Assembly (NCBI GenBank): GCA_000510425.1
Contig: AZKM01000001.1
Location: 28,667 to 92,666 of the forward strand
Source of the DNA: Eubacterium nodatum ATCC 33099
Lineage (GTDB): Bacteria; Bacillota; Clostridia; Peptostreptococcales; Anaerovoracaceae
DNA length: 64,000 nt
Direction of reading: 5' to 3'
How positions within the stretch are numbered: the first letter of the stretch is position 1; each line of letters begins with the position of its first letter. A model generated the notes under the pieces. That model saw nothing but the letters and a program-made list of their open reading frames with translations, ran no database searches and was not told where the DNA came from. A program made the position numbers and the translations under genes. Below, piece by piece: positions 26,363 to 35,072 of the stretch.

Positions 26363-27286
26363 TTACCACAAACAAACACTCATCGTTCTTATATTTTTCT
26401 CTGCAGGTTTCTGATTTTCCCCTGTAAAAGCAATCTTACCTTCACCACTCATCATTGACATTACCCCGCTTATTGTATAGACAAAGGCTTCGCTTGGGAT
26501 TCCAAAGCCTCTTTCACACAATGATGCTTTATGCCATTGTTCCTGCATCATATACCATATACTTTCATAACGGTCTTTCTCATACTCACGGTGACCCATC
26601 TCGTATCCGGTTCCGTAAGTTCTTCCTGTTTTAAAAGATTGTTTAAGTCCTTTTTCCCCCTCTGTCAAAGGTCTAAGATAAAAAAGACTGCTGCCGGCAT
26701 CAGATACTTCAGTTTCAATATTCTCGCCGAAATCGTAAAATTCATCACAAAGTATTCTGGGAGAATTACTGTCGGCATAATATAGAGACAGATCAAAAGT
26801 GTATATTCCTGTGCTGTAAAATTCTGATAGATCCTGTCCGCTTACCACTCTATCAGCTACATTGCCTGTTTTCATGAAATTTCTTATTCCGTCAAGAGTC
26901 TCTTCACTGATTATATGTTCTATTCTGCAAGCGTCATGATCTGCCGTTTCATCATCAACATTGCAGACAGCTTTTAAAAAGGATTTCAGATACCGATGTC
27001 TCCTCATTATTTCAGCACCGAGTTCTTTGCCCTTTGAAGTCAGTATGACAGGTTCTGAAAAATCGGTTTTGCCTTCACTGAACCGAATATATCCTCGTTC
27101 AGAAAGTTTTTTTATGTACCTTTTATATTCCCACTTAGTTATTGTCATTTCCCCCAGCAAGTCATCCATAAAAGCATTCCTGCCTGAGTGCCATAGGGAA
27201 TAGATGTTTTCCAACATGTCTTCAACCTGCTCCTGTTCTCCTCTGAGCTCGTCAATTATCCGCATTTTTATGTTGTCATTCATCAA
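26363..27286 (-). CDS. DtxR-family metalloregulator with NEAT-like C-terminal domain
   Basis: Residues 20-90 form a winged HTH and residues 92-140 a DtxR-type dimerisation and metal-binding segment. RRHRYLKSFL and HDACRIEHIISEE match the family, with Cys120, Glu123 and His124 at the primary metal site; the ancillary-site Glu is replaced by Lys101. In place of the SH3-like FeoA domain there is a domain of about 150 residues (157-307). Its start (GIYTFDLSLYYADS), middle (CDEFYDF) and end (GIPSEAFVYTISG) follow the strand pattern of NEAT domains and of the adjacent NEAT-like fragment. MtsR, also DtxR-like, controls the streptococcal heme operon, so this protein probably regulates the present operons. 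Heme sensing is inference. It starts 21 bases after the ABC gene. Confidence 0.75.
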   Translation of the reverse strand: MMNDNIKMRIIDELRGEQEQVEDMLENIYSLWHSGRNAFMDDLLGEMTITKWEYKRYIKKLSERGYIRFSEGKTDFSEPVILTSKGKELGAEIMRRHRYLKSFLKAVCNVDDETADHDACRIEHIISEETLDGIRNFMKTGNVADRVVSGQDLSEFYSTGIYTFDLSLYYADSNSPRILCDEFYDFGENIETEVSDAGSSLFYLRPLTEGEKGLKQSFKTGRTYGTGYEMGHREYEKDRYESIWYMMQEQWHKASLCERGFGIPSEAFVYTISGVMSMMSGEGKIAFTGENQKPAEKNIRTMSVCLW

Positions 27287-27307
27287 TGTTTCACCTTTTA
27301 ACTTTCT

Positions 27308-28969
27308 CTAGGATTTTCTGGAGTTATCCATCTCTATTATCACATCGCCTCTGCTCTTGCTGGATTCTCTGTGGGTTACCATTACTATGGTTTTATCCTC
27401 CGCACCTTCTGTAAGAGATTTAAGTATGATACCCTCATTTAAGGAATCCAGATTGCTGGTGGGCTCATCCAGAAGCAAAAGCTGTGCATCATGCAGAAAA
27501 GCCCTTGCCAGCCCTATTCTCTGCTTTTCTCCTCCTGAAATTGTATCTCCCAATTCCCCCAGTTTCGTTTCATAGCCTTCCGGCAAACTCGCTATAAAAT
27601 CATGCAAAGAAGCCTTCTGTGCTGCTTTTTCAATGTCTTCCATGGTTGCATCAGGATTTGATATTGCTATATTAGATGCTATAGAATCATGAAAAAGATA
27701 GGTGTCTTGGGTCACATAAGCCTGACATTTCCTGAGACTTGAGGTGTTGATTTTTCTTATATCTGTTCCGGAAACTGCTATTTCACCTGAATCCACATCC
27801 CAAAATCTCATAAGCAGCTTGAGCAGTGTACTTTTTCCCGAACCGCTGACACCGTGGATTATGGTCATCCTGCCTTTCTCTATTTTAATACTCATATCTG
27901 TTAAAATCTTTTCATTCTCGTATGAAAAATCTACATTTTTCACCTCTGCATTTTCAAAATCCACATCTTTTCCTTCCTTAACCTCATCCACCAAAGGTTT
28001 TTCTTCAAGAAGATTGAGAACCCTTTCCCCGCTTGCAAGGGTATGGTTCAGGTTATTTGAAAGATTTGAAAGGGCTATTACCGGACCGAAGGATGAAATC
28101 ATAGCAACAACAGATAACAACATTTCATCATAGTTTGCATTACCGCTTCTGTACTGTTGCAGCATAAGAAAAAGCATTCCCACCGATGCCGTGAATACCG
28201 CAAGATTCGTAAGACTTCTTTGAATCGCTTCAAGGCTGTTCAGCTGTTTCTGATAACTCCCTAAATCAATGGATTTTGTTTCTATTTCCTTTAGCCTTTT
28301 CGACTGTTGTCCGTACTGAATAATTTCATCCAGCCCGCGCAGAGATTCTAAAACAAAACTGTTCATCCTGCCTATATTCTCCCGGCTCTGCATACCGCTG
28401 CCGCCTCCCAGTCTGCCCATTATCAAAGGTATCAAGGCTCCGACAACGATGTATGCTGAAGCTGAGAGCAGTCCTGCATATATAGATTGGTGTGCTATGA
28501 ATATGAACATGATAATGCTCACTGAGATTCCAATTAGTATCGGAGAGATGGTGTGGGCATAGAATACCTCCAGAAGCTCAATATCTGTTGTTATAACGGA
28601 TATCAGATTCCCCTTATCTCTTCCTTCTAATTTTGCAGGACAAAGTCTGCGCAGCTGAGCAAAAACTTTTTTCCTGATATGTGCCAGTAATTTAAAGGCG
28701 ATAAAATGGTTGCAGTACTGCTCACCATAGTGCAATACCCCCCTCATAACTGCCATAAAAATAAGAAGTACAAATATTCTATCCACCGAATAATTTAAGG
28801 AAGACACTTTGGAAATAAAAACAAAGCCCGCCATGACAGTTATTGATATTGCACACATATATCCCAATATCCCCAGTATAATAGCAATAATCATTATAGG
28901 CAGCATAGGCTTTACCAATCCGATGAGTCTCATCATTATTTCTATGCCTTTTCTTCTTTCAGTTCTCAT
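27308..28969 (-). CDS. CydC-like ABC transporter, fused membrane and ATPase domains
   Basis: This 553-residue half transporter has six predicted membrane helices (about residues 13-310) and an ATPase domain with Walker A GVSGSGKST, signature ISGGEKQRIG and Walker B LLLLDEPTS. The N-terminal segment GILGYMCAISITVMAGFVF resembles CydC. It overlaps its partner by four bases, so the two probably form a heterodimer. CydDC-type exporters have been linked to thiols and to heme, and related pairs import ferric siderophores. Inside a heme operon it could move heme, a heme precursor or a siderophore; direction and substrate cannot be read from the sequence. Confidence 0.85.
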   Translation of the reverse strand: MRTERRKGIEIMMRLIGLVKPMLPIMIIAIILGILGYMCAISITVMAGFVFISKVSSLNYSVDRIFVLLIFMAVMRGVLHYGEQYCNHFIAFKLLAHIRKKVFAQLRRLCPAKLEGRDKGNLISVITTDIELLEVFYAHTISPILIGISVSIIMFIFIAHQSIYAGLLSASAYIVVGALIPLIMGRLGGGSGMQSRENIGRMNSFVLESLRGLDEIIQYGQQSKRLKEIETKSIDLGSYQKQLNSLEAIQRSLTNLAVFTASVGMLFLMLQQYRSGNANYDEMLLSVVAMISSFGPVIALSNLSNNLNHTLASGERVLNLLEEKPLVDEVKEGKDVDFENAEVKNVDFSYENEKILTDMSIKIEKGRMTIIHGVSGSGKSTLLKLLMRFWDVDSGEIAVSGTDIRKINTSSLRKCQAYVTQDTYLFHDSIASNIAISNPDATMEDIEKAAQKASLHDFIASLPEGYETKLGELGDTISGGEKQRIGLARAFLHDAQLLLLDEPTSNLDSLNEGIILKSLTEGAEDKTIVMVTHRESSKSRGDVIIEMDNSRKS

Positions 28970-30714
28970 ATCCTTCCATCCTTTTTACCGTATTCTTCCA
29001 ATTCATGCTGCGAATCATACAGTTGCCTGTATCTGCCCGGCTTTTCCATCAGCTCTGTATGAGTTCCGCTCTGCTCAACTCTTCCATTATGCAGGACATA
29101 AATGTTGTCCGAACTCACAACATTTGCCAGCCTGTGGGATATGAGTATAACCGTTTTAACTAAAGAAAGCTGATATATTACTTTCATAATCATCTCTTCA
29201 CTTTCAACATCAATATTTGAGGTTGCTTCATCAAAGATGTAGACAGGAGTATCGTGCAAAATAGCCCTTGCCAGTGCCAGTCTCTGTTTCTGCCCCCCTG
29301 AAAAATTACTTCCTGCTTCCAGAACTTCCGTATCCAAGCCTTTCTGTGTTTCCAGAAAATCTTTAAGATTCACCGTTTCTAAAGCCTTCATCATCGTCTT
29401 ATCATCTGCAAATTTGCTTCCCATCTGCAAATTATCCCTTACCGTTCCTTTGAATATGTAACTGTTCCCACTGACCAGCGTCATAAGACTCATAATACTG
29501 TTTTCATCAACGGCACTGAGTTCCCTGCCATTTATCTTCACATTACCCGAGTAACCTTTATTACGACCTGTGAGAATCCCTGCAATCGTACTTTTTCCAC
29601 TGCCAGAGGCTCCCACCAAAGAAGTGATACTTCCAATAGGAAATTCAATATTTATGTCATCAAGAATTCTTCTGCTCTCATCATACTGAAAAGACAGATT
29701 TTCAATTCGAACTCCACTTCCCATATCCTTTAAATTGATTTCCCCTTTCGCAGGTTCTTTCAGATCAAAGAAATCGAACATGTTATCACTTGCAGCCATT
29801 CCGTTCATTGCGATATGAAAAAATGAACCCAGAAGTCTCAGGGGAATGAAAAATTCCGAAGCTAAAAGACAAATAGCCAAAGTTCCCGACGGGCTGATAT
29901 TTCCGGATAAAAACTGCTGCAACGCCACCATCATACCTATCGCCGCACCGCCGTAGGCGATAATATCCATTACACTTGTGGAGTTGAGCTGCATAGTAAG
30001 AACTTTCATGGTAATTTTACGAAATTGCTGCGCTTCCTCATCCATTTCCTTTGCCTTGTATCCATCCGCTCCATAAATTTTCAATGTAGTCATACCCTGG
30101 AGATTCTCCAAAAAACTGTCCCCCAGTCCCGTATATATCCCCCAGTACTTTTTAAGAAGACTATTGGCAATTTTCTGTACGGCAACTATGGACAGGGGTA
30201 TAAGAGGTACGCAAAGCAACAGAACAAGTGCAGACATTAAGTTTATTCTGCTCAAAAAAATAAACAAGGTTACAGGTGCAAGCAAACTGTAAAAAAGCTG
30301 TGAAAGATACCTTCCGAAATATATTTCCAGTTGCTCTACTCCCTCAACGGACATTTGAATCACTGCAGCTGTAGAAATTTGCTCTCGATAAGATATTCCC
30401 AATCTCAACAATTTCTCATAGATTTTTCTTCTTATCACTCTCTTCACATCTGCACCGGCTTTGTAAGAAGCTTTCACTGCCAATATGTCAAATATAATTC
30501 TTAGAGCAATGGAAATTCCGATAATACCTGCACTGTGCAACATCATATCAAAATTCATCTTCTCAATTTCAACTGTAAGTGAATATGTCAATAGTTTAGA
30601 AATTTCATAAATCATCACAATCTGACATAAAAGACTGAGCCAATTCCAAAGAACCTGAGCCAGAATATATTTCATGGTTTGCGGTAACAATTTTATAAGT
30701 CTTTTCTTAATCAT
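28966..30714 (-). CDS. CydD-like ABC transporter, fused membrane and ATPase domains
   Basis: This 582-residue half transporter has an ABC membrane domain (about 1-310) and an ATPase domain with Walker A GASGSGKST, signature FSGGQKQRLA and the DEATSNID segment. The start at 30714 (MIKKRLIKLLP) is chosen for its AAAGGTG site; it overlaps the end of the DUF454 gene by eight bases, and the frame is open 13 codons upstream. With the following gene it forms a heterodimer typical of CydDC or IrtAB-like systems. Its place between a heme importer and DtxR-type regulators points to heme or iron handling. Confidence 0.85.
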   Translation of the reverse strand: MIKKRLIKLLPQTMKYILAQVLWNWLSLLCQIVMIYEISKLLTYSLTVEIEKMNFDMMLHSAGIIGISIALRIIFDILAVKASYKAGADVKRVIRRKIYEKLLRLGISYREQISTAAVIQMSVEGVEQLEIYFGRYLSQLFYSLLAPVTLFIFLSRINLMSALVLLLCVPLIPLSIVAVQKIANSLLKKYWGIYTGLGDSFLENLQGMTTLKIYGADGYKAKEMDEEAQQFRKITMKVLTMQLNSTSVMDIIAYGGAAIGMMVALQQFLSGNISPSGTLAICLLASEFFIPLRLLGSFFHIAMNGMAASDNMFDFFDLKEPAKGEINLKDMGSGVRIENLSFQYDESRRILDDINIEFPIGSITSLVGASGSGKSTIAGILTGRNKGYSGNVKINGRELSAVDENSIMSLMTLVSGNSYIFKGTVRDNLQMGSKFADDKTMMKALETVNLKDFLETQKGLDTEVLEAGSNFSGGQKQRLALARAILHDTPVYIFDEATSNIDVESEEMIMKVIYQLSLVKTVILISHRLANVVSSDNIYVLHNGRVEQSGTHTELMEKPGRYRQLYDSQHELEEYGKKDGRI

Positions 30715-31180
30715 TTTCACACCTTTCAGCGGATTCTTTACTCCAAACTTCATTGCAGGGTTTTCGTTCCGTCTTTATAAAGAATAAAAAATAAATCATG
30801 TGTATTGCCCATATCAGTCCCAAGGTCAGCTGTCCGTGAAAAATCCCTTTCATCATATAAATGCCTAAACCCATCAGTGCAGAAATACTTGTGATGACAG
30901 TGAACTTGGTTTTTAATGTCATACATTTCTTATTTATAAGATCCTCAAGATGATTATGATATAATCTTGTATTTATAAACCACTTATGCACCCTGTCAGA
31001 GCCTTTTGCAAAGCAAACCAGGGCAAGCATGTAAAAAGGAACGGTAGGCAAAACGGGCAAAACGGTTCCGACGGTTCCTAAAACAAAAGCTATTCCACCC
31101 GGTATGAGCCATAAATGTCTTCTGTAGCCTTTGACCGCCCCTTCTTTATTTTTAATTTCTTTTCTTTCTTTATCCATCAT
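30707..31180 (-). CDS. DUF454 (YbaN-like) membrane protein
   Basis: This 157-residue protein carries the DUF454 hallmark, PGGIAFVLGTVGTVLPVLPTVPFYMLA (a hydrophobic pair at about residues 28-58 with a GxxGxVLPxLPTxPF core), then RLYHNHLEDL and two more membrane segments near residues 90-135. The family function is not known. It overlaps both neighbours (11 bases with the ATPase gene, eight with the ABC gene), so it is embedded in the heme operon and is probably an accessory of one of the transporters. Confidence 0.8.
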   Translation of the reverse strand: MMDKERKEIKNKEGAVKGYRRHLWLIPGGIAFVLGTVGTVLPVLPTVPFYMLALVCFAKGSDRVHKWFINTRLYHNHLEDLINKKCMTLKTKFTVITSISALMGLGIYMMKGIFHGQLTLGLIWAIHMIYFLFFIKTERKPCNEVWSKESAERCEND

Positions 31181-31994
31181 ATAAAACCTGTTTCTCTCTT
31201 TTTAACGGTAATACTACTTTCTTTCCGTTTATCTCCATAACATCTAAATCTATTCCATACAAAAGGCTTATGCTCTCTTTATTTATAGCATCGGAAGGTC
31301 TTCCTTCAACCTTCACCCTTCCCTGATGCAAGCCTATGATTTCATCGGAATAATGCAGTGCCTGATTTATATCGTGCAGTACCATAATAATAGTCAATCC
31401 GAAATTCTCATTCAGGCTTTTAATCAACTCCAAAATTTCTACCTGATACCTAACATCAAGATAGGTTGTGGGCTCATCTAAAAACAGGATTTTTGTATCC
31501 TGGGCAAGTGCCATGGCAATCCATGCTCTTTGCTTTTGTCCCCCTGAAAGCCTGGAAATTTCCCTCTCGCTGTATTCTGATATACCTGTGACTTCCATCG
31601 CCCATGCAATTTTTTCTTCGTCTTCCTTCTCGCCTTCCCCCAAAAAAGTTATATGGGGAGTTCTTCCAAAAGAGACAAGCTGCCTTACGGTAATATCCCC
31701 CGGAGCATCGTTATACTGCTGAACTATGGCAACCTTGGTGGCAAAATCTTTCAAACTTATATTTTTTAGATTTCTCCCCCTTATAAAAACCCTGCCTGAG
31801 TCAGGTTCCAGATTTTTAGTCATCAGAGAAAATAAAGTTGATTTTCCGCAGCCATTGGCACCCATAATCGTTGTAATACTTTTTTCTTTTATAATTAAAT
31901 CCAGTTCCCGTAAAATTTGATTTTTTCCGTAAGAAAAATTGACTCCTCTTACTTCCATAACAGGACAGGTTCCCATGCGTACATTATTGACCAT
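31170..31994 (-). CDS. Heme ABC transporter ATPase (HtsC/SiaC-like, FecE family)
   Basis: This 274-residue ATPase has Walker A GANGCGKST (about residues 45-53), signature LSGGQKQRAW and Walker B ILFLDEPTTYLD, with the VLHDINQAL switch typical of iron-siderophore and heme importers. GGAGG precedes the ATG, which overlaps the permease gene by 11 bases. It energises import of heme bound by the co-encoded IsdE/HtsA-type protein through the FecCD permease. Confidence 0.93.
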   Translation of the reverse strand: MVNNVRMGTCPVMEVRGVNFSYGKNQILRELDLIIKEKSITTIMGANGCGKSTLFSLMTKNLEPDSGRVFIRGRNLKNISLKDFATKVAIVQQYNDAPGDITVRQLVSFGRTPHITFLGEGEKEDEEKIAWAMEVTGISEYSEREISRLSGGQKQRAWIAMALAQDTKILFLDEPTTYLDVRYQVEILELIKSLNENFGLTIIMVLHDINQALHYSDEIIGLHQGRVKVEGRPSDAINKESISLLYGIDLDVMEINGKKVVLPLKREKQVLYDG

Positions 31995-33015
31995 ATTGTT
32001 TCGACCTCCTAAGCAGTATTATGAAGAAAGGACCGCCTATTACACTCATAATCACCGCCGATGACACTTCATAAGGTGCTGCAATCGTTCGTCCTACCGT
32101 ATCAGCCGTGAGGAATACCAGTGCTCCCAAGATCATAGAAAAAGGCAATAATTTCTTGTGATTGCTCCCGACTAAGAGTCTGCCTATATGGGGAACGATT
32201 AAGCCCAAAAAACTTATATTTCCTACAATGGCTGTAGAAATACCGGCAAGCAAAACCCCTACCATGGAAACCATAATTCTCATACGATTTACATTCATGC
32301 CTAAATTCCGTATAGTTTTATCCTCCAGTAAAAGGATATTGCACTTTGAAATTAAAAATGCTGAAAGTATAAGACCTACAAGTATATACGGAAATAGTAT
32401 CCTTACATCTTCCCATGTCTTCATAGCTATGTTTCCGTTTACAATTGCCGCCACACCTTGAACATTACCGCCGTTCATGGAATTGAAAACCATAGATAGT
32501 CCTGTAAACATGGCATTTACGGCAACTCCCACCAAAATGATCCTCAAGGGACTGAGACCTCCCTTCCAAGAAAGCGTGTAAACCAGAAAATATGCGGCAA
32601 TTCCTCCTGCAAAAGCAAAAAGAGGAGTTAAAAACAGCAAAGACGGTGCAAAAGCGGTAATAATTACGGATACAAATCCTGCACCGCTGGATATGCCGAT
32701 TATTCCCGGATCCGCCAGAGGATTTTTAAGCACAGCCTGAAATAAAACCCCCGAAACAGAAATCCCCGCTCCTGCCAATACGGCAATAACGATTCGTGGA
32801 AATCTAAGATCAAAAATCGAAGATACATCAGCATTATACTTTACAAACAAACCTCTAAAAAGTTCCACTATCCCCACTTTAAGGGTTCCCGTATTTAAAG
32901 AAATGAACAGAACTGCCAAAAGCAAAACTATGGCGATTATAAATGATAACGCCGTGCGAACAGTCTTTTTCTTTTCCCTTTCTCTATCATTTTTCTTTAC
33001 ACTCATTTCAGTCAT
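31984..33015 (-). CDS. Heme ABC transporter permease (HtsB/IsdF-like, FecCD family)
   Basis: This FecCD permease of about 343 residues has eight to ten membrane helices. Family signatures are RFPRIVIAVLAGAGISVSG, QAVLKNPLADPGIIGISSGA and the ATPase contact LGLIVPHIGRLLVG. The ATG at 33015 starts four bases after the stop of the binding-protein gene with GAGGGG ahead of it, suggesting translational coupling; an ATG at 33048 in the same frame lacks a ribosome site. It forms the membrane channel of the heme importer. Confidence 0.92.
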   Translation of the reverse strand: MTEMSVKKNDREREKKKTVRTALSFIIAIVLLLAVLFISLNTGTLKVGIVELFRGLFVKYNADVSSIFDLRFPRIVIAVLAGAGISVSGVLFQAVLKNPLADPGIIGISSGAGFVSVIITAFAPSLLFLTPLFAFAGGIAAYFLVYTLSWKGGLSPLRIILVGVAVNAMFTGLSMVFNSMNGGNVQGVAAIVNGNIAMKTWEDVRILFPYILVGLILSAFLISKCNILLLEDKTIRNLGMNVNRMRIMVSMVGVLLAGISTAIVGNISFLGLIVPHIGRLLVGSNHKKLLPFSMILGALVFLTADTVGRTIAAPYEVSSAVIMSVIGGPFFIILLRRSKQYGQ

Positions 33016-33019
33016 AGCT

Positions 33020-34144
33020 TCAGTTTTCCCCTCTCTTCTGCTTATCATATTTTTCTTTTCCGTGGGACTTTTTCGCCTTTTTATTTGCTTCCTTGCTGAC
33101 CTTTTTAACTTTTTTTATTTCCTTGCGGCTTCTCGCATAAATCATAGGCCGGATTTCTTTCAAAGCATTTATATATCTGAAATTTGCACTCATTCCACAA
33201 TTTTCATAAGAAATGTCATAGACTCTATCGTTTTTTACCGCATCAAAATGCTTCCAGATGCTGTTAGTCTTAAACTCTTTTTCAAACATCTCCACAACTT
33301 CATCAGGCAACGCATGGGCTGTTCTCAATATCACGTCGGGATTCTGCTTTTTAATATCTTCTGTATTTACAGTAAGAAACGCCTTTTTTGAGTCTTTATA
33401 AACATTATCTCCTCCCGACATTTCTACGAGATTTCCAACGTAAGACTTATTGGTGGCAATTATGTAAGAGCCGGGCAAGCCCATTAGAATCAAAACCTTC
33501 GGTCTTTTTTTGCCCTTATTTAACTTGATTACAGACATATAGGAATCTACATATTTTTCCACCAGAGCATCTGCCTGTTTCTGCTTTCCGAAAATAATTC
33601 CTAATTCATATATGGATTTATACATTCCCTGTACGCTGTCCAAGTTCAAAAAAGCCCATTGTGTATGTATAGCCTCATACTTGGGCTGCAAATCCGCCTG
33701 CAAACTTCTGGGGCTGAGAATCCAGTCAGGTTGAGTCGATGCTGTCTTTTCCATATCCGGTGCCATTGGAGTTCCGATAACTGATACATTTTTGTATCTC
33801 TTCGGCATATCGCTCACCGTAGAATTGCATATACCCACCAGATCCAAATCAAGTCTATCGCAGATATCCGCGACTGAAGGTGAAGTGGCAATAATCCTTA
33901 CACCTCTGCCCTTTAGCCCTACTGCCTGCTGAGCCTTTCTCACCGCCTCTGCTTCACTTGAGTTTATCTGCGTTATCGCTTTTTTAATTTCTCTTCTTGA
34001 AGCGGGTTTTTGAAGCCTTTGGGAAGTATCAGGCGATCCATAGGAAACTTGCTGCAAAACTGCCACACAGAAAATTATTAAAAAAATTGTTATGCGTACA
34101 ATATTAAAATTTCCGTTTCGCTTCCCTGTTCTAATTTTTTTCAC
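33020..34144 (-). CDS. IsdE/HtsA-type heme-binding protein
   Basis: This 374-residue binding protein closely follows IsdE. Matching segments are RIIATSPSVADICDRLDLDL, GTPMAPDME (Met127, the IsdE Met ligand), VLILMGLPGSYIIAT, VILRTAHALP (His277, the IsdE His ligand) and NSIWKHFDAVKNDRVYD. It receives heme from NEAT or Shp proteins and delivers it to the permease. The GTG at 34144 is chosen because AGGGAG lies six bases ahead and the product begins with a Lys/Arg-rich signal sequence; ATG codons up to 34174 are alternatives. Oddly, no proper lipobox cysteine is visible (IIFC is a poor match), so membrane retention may use the uncleaved signal helix. The C-terminus has an added Lys-rich tail. 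Confidence 0.93.
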   Translation of the reverse strand: MKKIRTGKRNGNFNIVRITIFLIIFCVAVLQQVSYGSPDTSQRLQKPASRREIKKAITQINSSEAEAVRKAQQAVGLKGRGVRIIATSPSVADICDRLDLDLVGICNSTVSDMPKRYKNVSVIGTPMAPDMEKTASTQPDWILSPRSLQADLQPKYEAIHTQWAFLNLDSVQGMYKSIYELGIIFGKQKQADALVEKYVDSYMSVIKLNKGKKRPKVLILMGLPGSYIIATNKSYVGNLVEMSGGDNVYKDSKKAFLTVNTEDIKKQNPDVILRTAHALPDEVVEMFEKEFKTNSIWKHFDAVKNDRVYDISYENCGMSANFRYINALKEIRPMIYARSRKEIKKVKKVSKEANKKAKKSHGKEKYDKQKRGEN

Positions 34145-35072
34145 ACTTTTCTCCCTCATATACATACTCATCATCAGGATATGTTTTAAATAAGTCTTTC
34201 AGCCAATCTCTCATAAAATACAGAAATATCAGTGCGATAATCATTAAGATTGCCCCTCCTATAACGATTGAGACCGTGGTAATCAATATTTGATTTAATA
34301 TCGTATTGTCTTTCCGTCTGCTGTCTTTTTTCTTTTGTGCCGTGGAAAGACTCAACCCCCCTTCGGAAGAATCTCCGCTGTCACCAGTTTCCTGCACTTT
34401 TTGCTTTTTGTCTTGAGAGTAATTTTTATTGTTCTTATTTTTGTCAGTTGCATCACCGGAGCCTGATTCTTTTGTAACCACAGCAGGTTTTATATCGGTA
34501 TTATTCCCTGAAGAAAAGTTATCGGTATATATGAAAAATACAACATTTCTTCCCATGGGATTCACATACATCTCACCTCTTATCAAGTCATTTTTGGAAG
34601 ACAGTTTTATGCATACATCACTTGTGGTTCCGTTGCTGTCACGACCTTTTGCAGTTATTCCCGCCTGTGTATCGCTCCATCCTGCTCCATCCCTGCTCTG
34701 TATTTTGAAAGAATGCCCGCTTGTGTGATCCATCAATTTCAATTTAATATTAAGGTAAACCTCTCCCTTTGAAGTCACTTCCAGCAGACCTTTGTTTCCC
34801 AATGCACTGTTTACCATGCCCTGACCTGTTGCATATGAACCTGCACCCCCTGAGTCCTCTACTTTCCCCGTTACAGGATTCTTATAACTCGGGTGGACAC
34901 TACATGTATATAAAGTCCCGCTTTCTGCATAGAGAACTTCCGCCTTTGACAACGCCACTATCAGCAATGCAACTAAACACAGCGTTTTTATAAGCAAACA
35001 AAACTTCTCGGTGTTACATTTCAAACGAAACGCAAAAATTTTATCTATATATATTGTCTTCATTTCTCTCAT
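34131..35072 (-). CDS. shp: Shp-like surface heme-binding protein with membrane anchor
   Basis: This 313-residue protein has a signal peptide (about residues 24-49), an Shp-type NEAT-related domain (about 52-195) and a C-terminal membrane helix (about 270-292). YTCSVHPSYKNPVTGKVEDS, ATGQGMV and YVNPMGRNVVFFI match streptococcal Shp closely, and Met86 and Met173 correspond to its two axial heme ligands. In streptococci Shp takes heme from Shr and passes it to HtsA; here its gene directly precedes the HtsA/IsdE-like gene. It overlaps the upstream gene by four bases. A charged Ser/Gly/Lys linker separates the domain from the anchor. Confidence 0.9.
   Translation of the reverse strand: MREMKTIYIDKIFAFRLKCNTEKFCLLIKTLCLVALLIVALSKAEVLYAESGTLYTCSVHPSYKNPVTGKVEDSGGAGSYATGQGMVNSALGNKGLLEVTSKGEVYLNIKLKLMDHTSGHSFKIQSRDGAGWSDTQAGITAKGRDSNGTTSDVCIKLSSKNDLIRGEMYVNPMGRNVVFFIYTDNFSSGNNTDIKPAVVTKESGSGDATDKNKNNKNYSQDKKQKVQETGDSGDSSEGGLSLSTAQKKKDSRRKDNTILNQILITTVSIVIGGAILMIIALIFLYFMRDWLKDLFKTYPDDEYVYEGEKCEKN

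Noticed and set aside
27308..30714. Bacteriocin or multidrug exporter as the best name for the ABC pair
   Set aside because: No peptidase domain or precursor peptide is nearby, and overlap with heme-import genes and CydDC resemblance fit heme/iron handling better, although the substrate is unproven.
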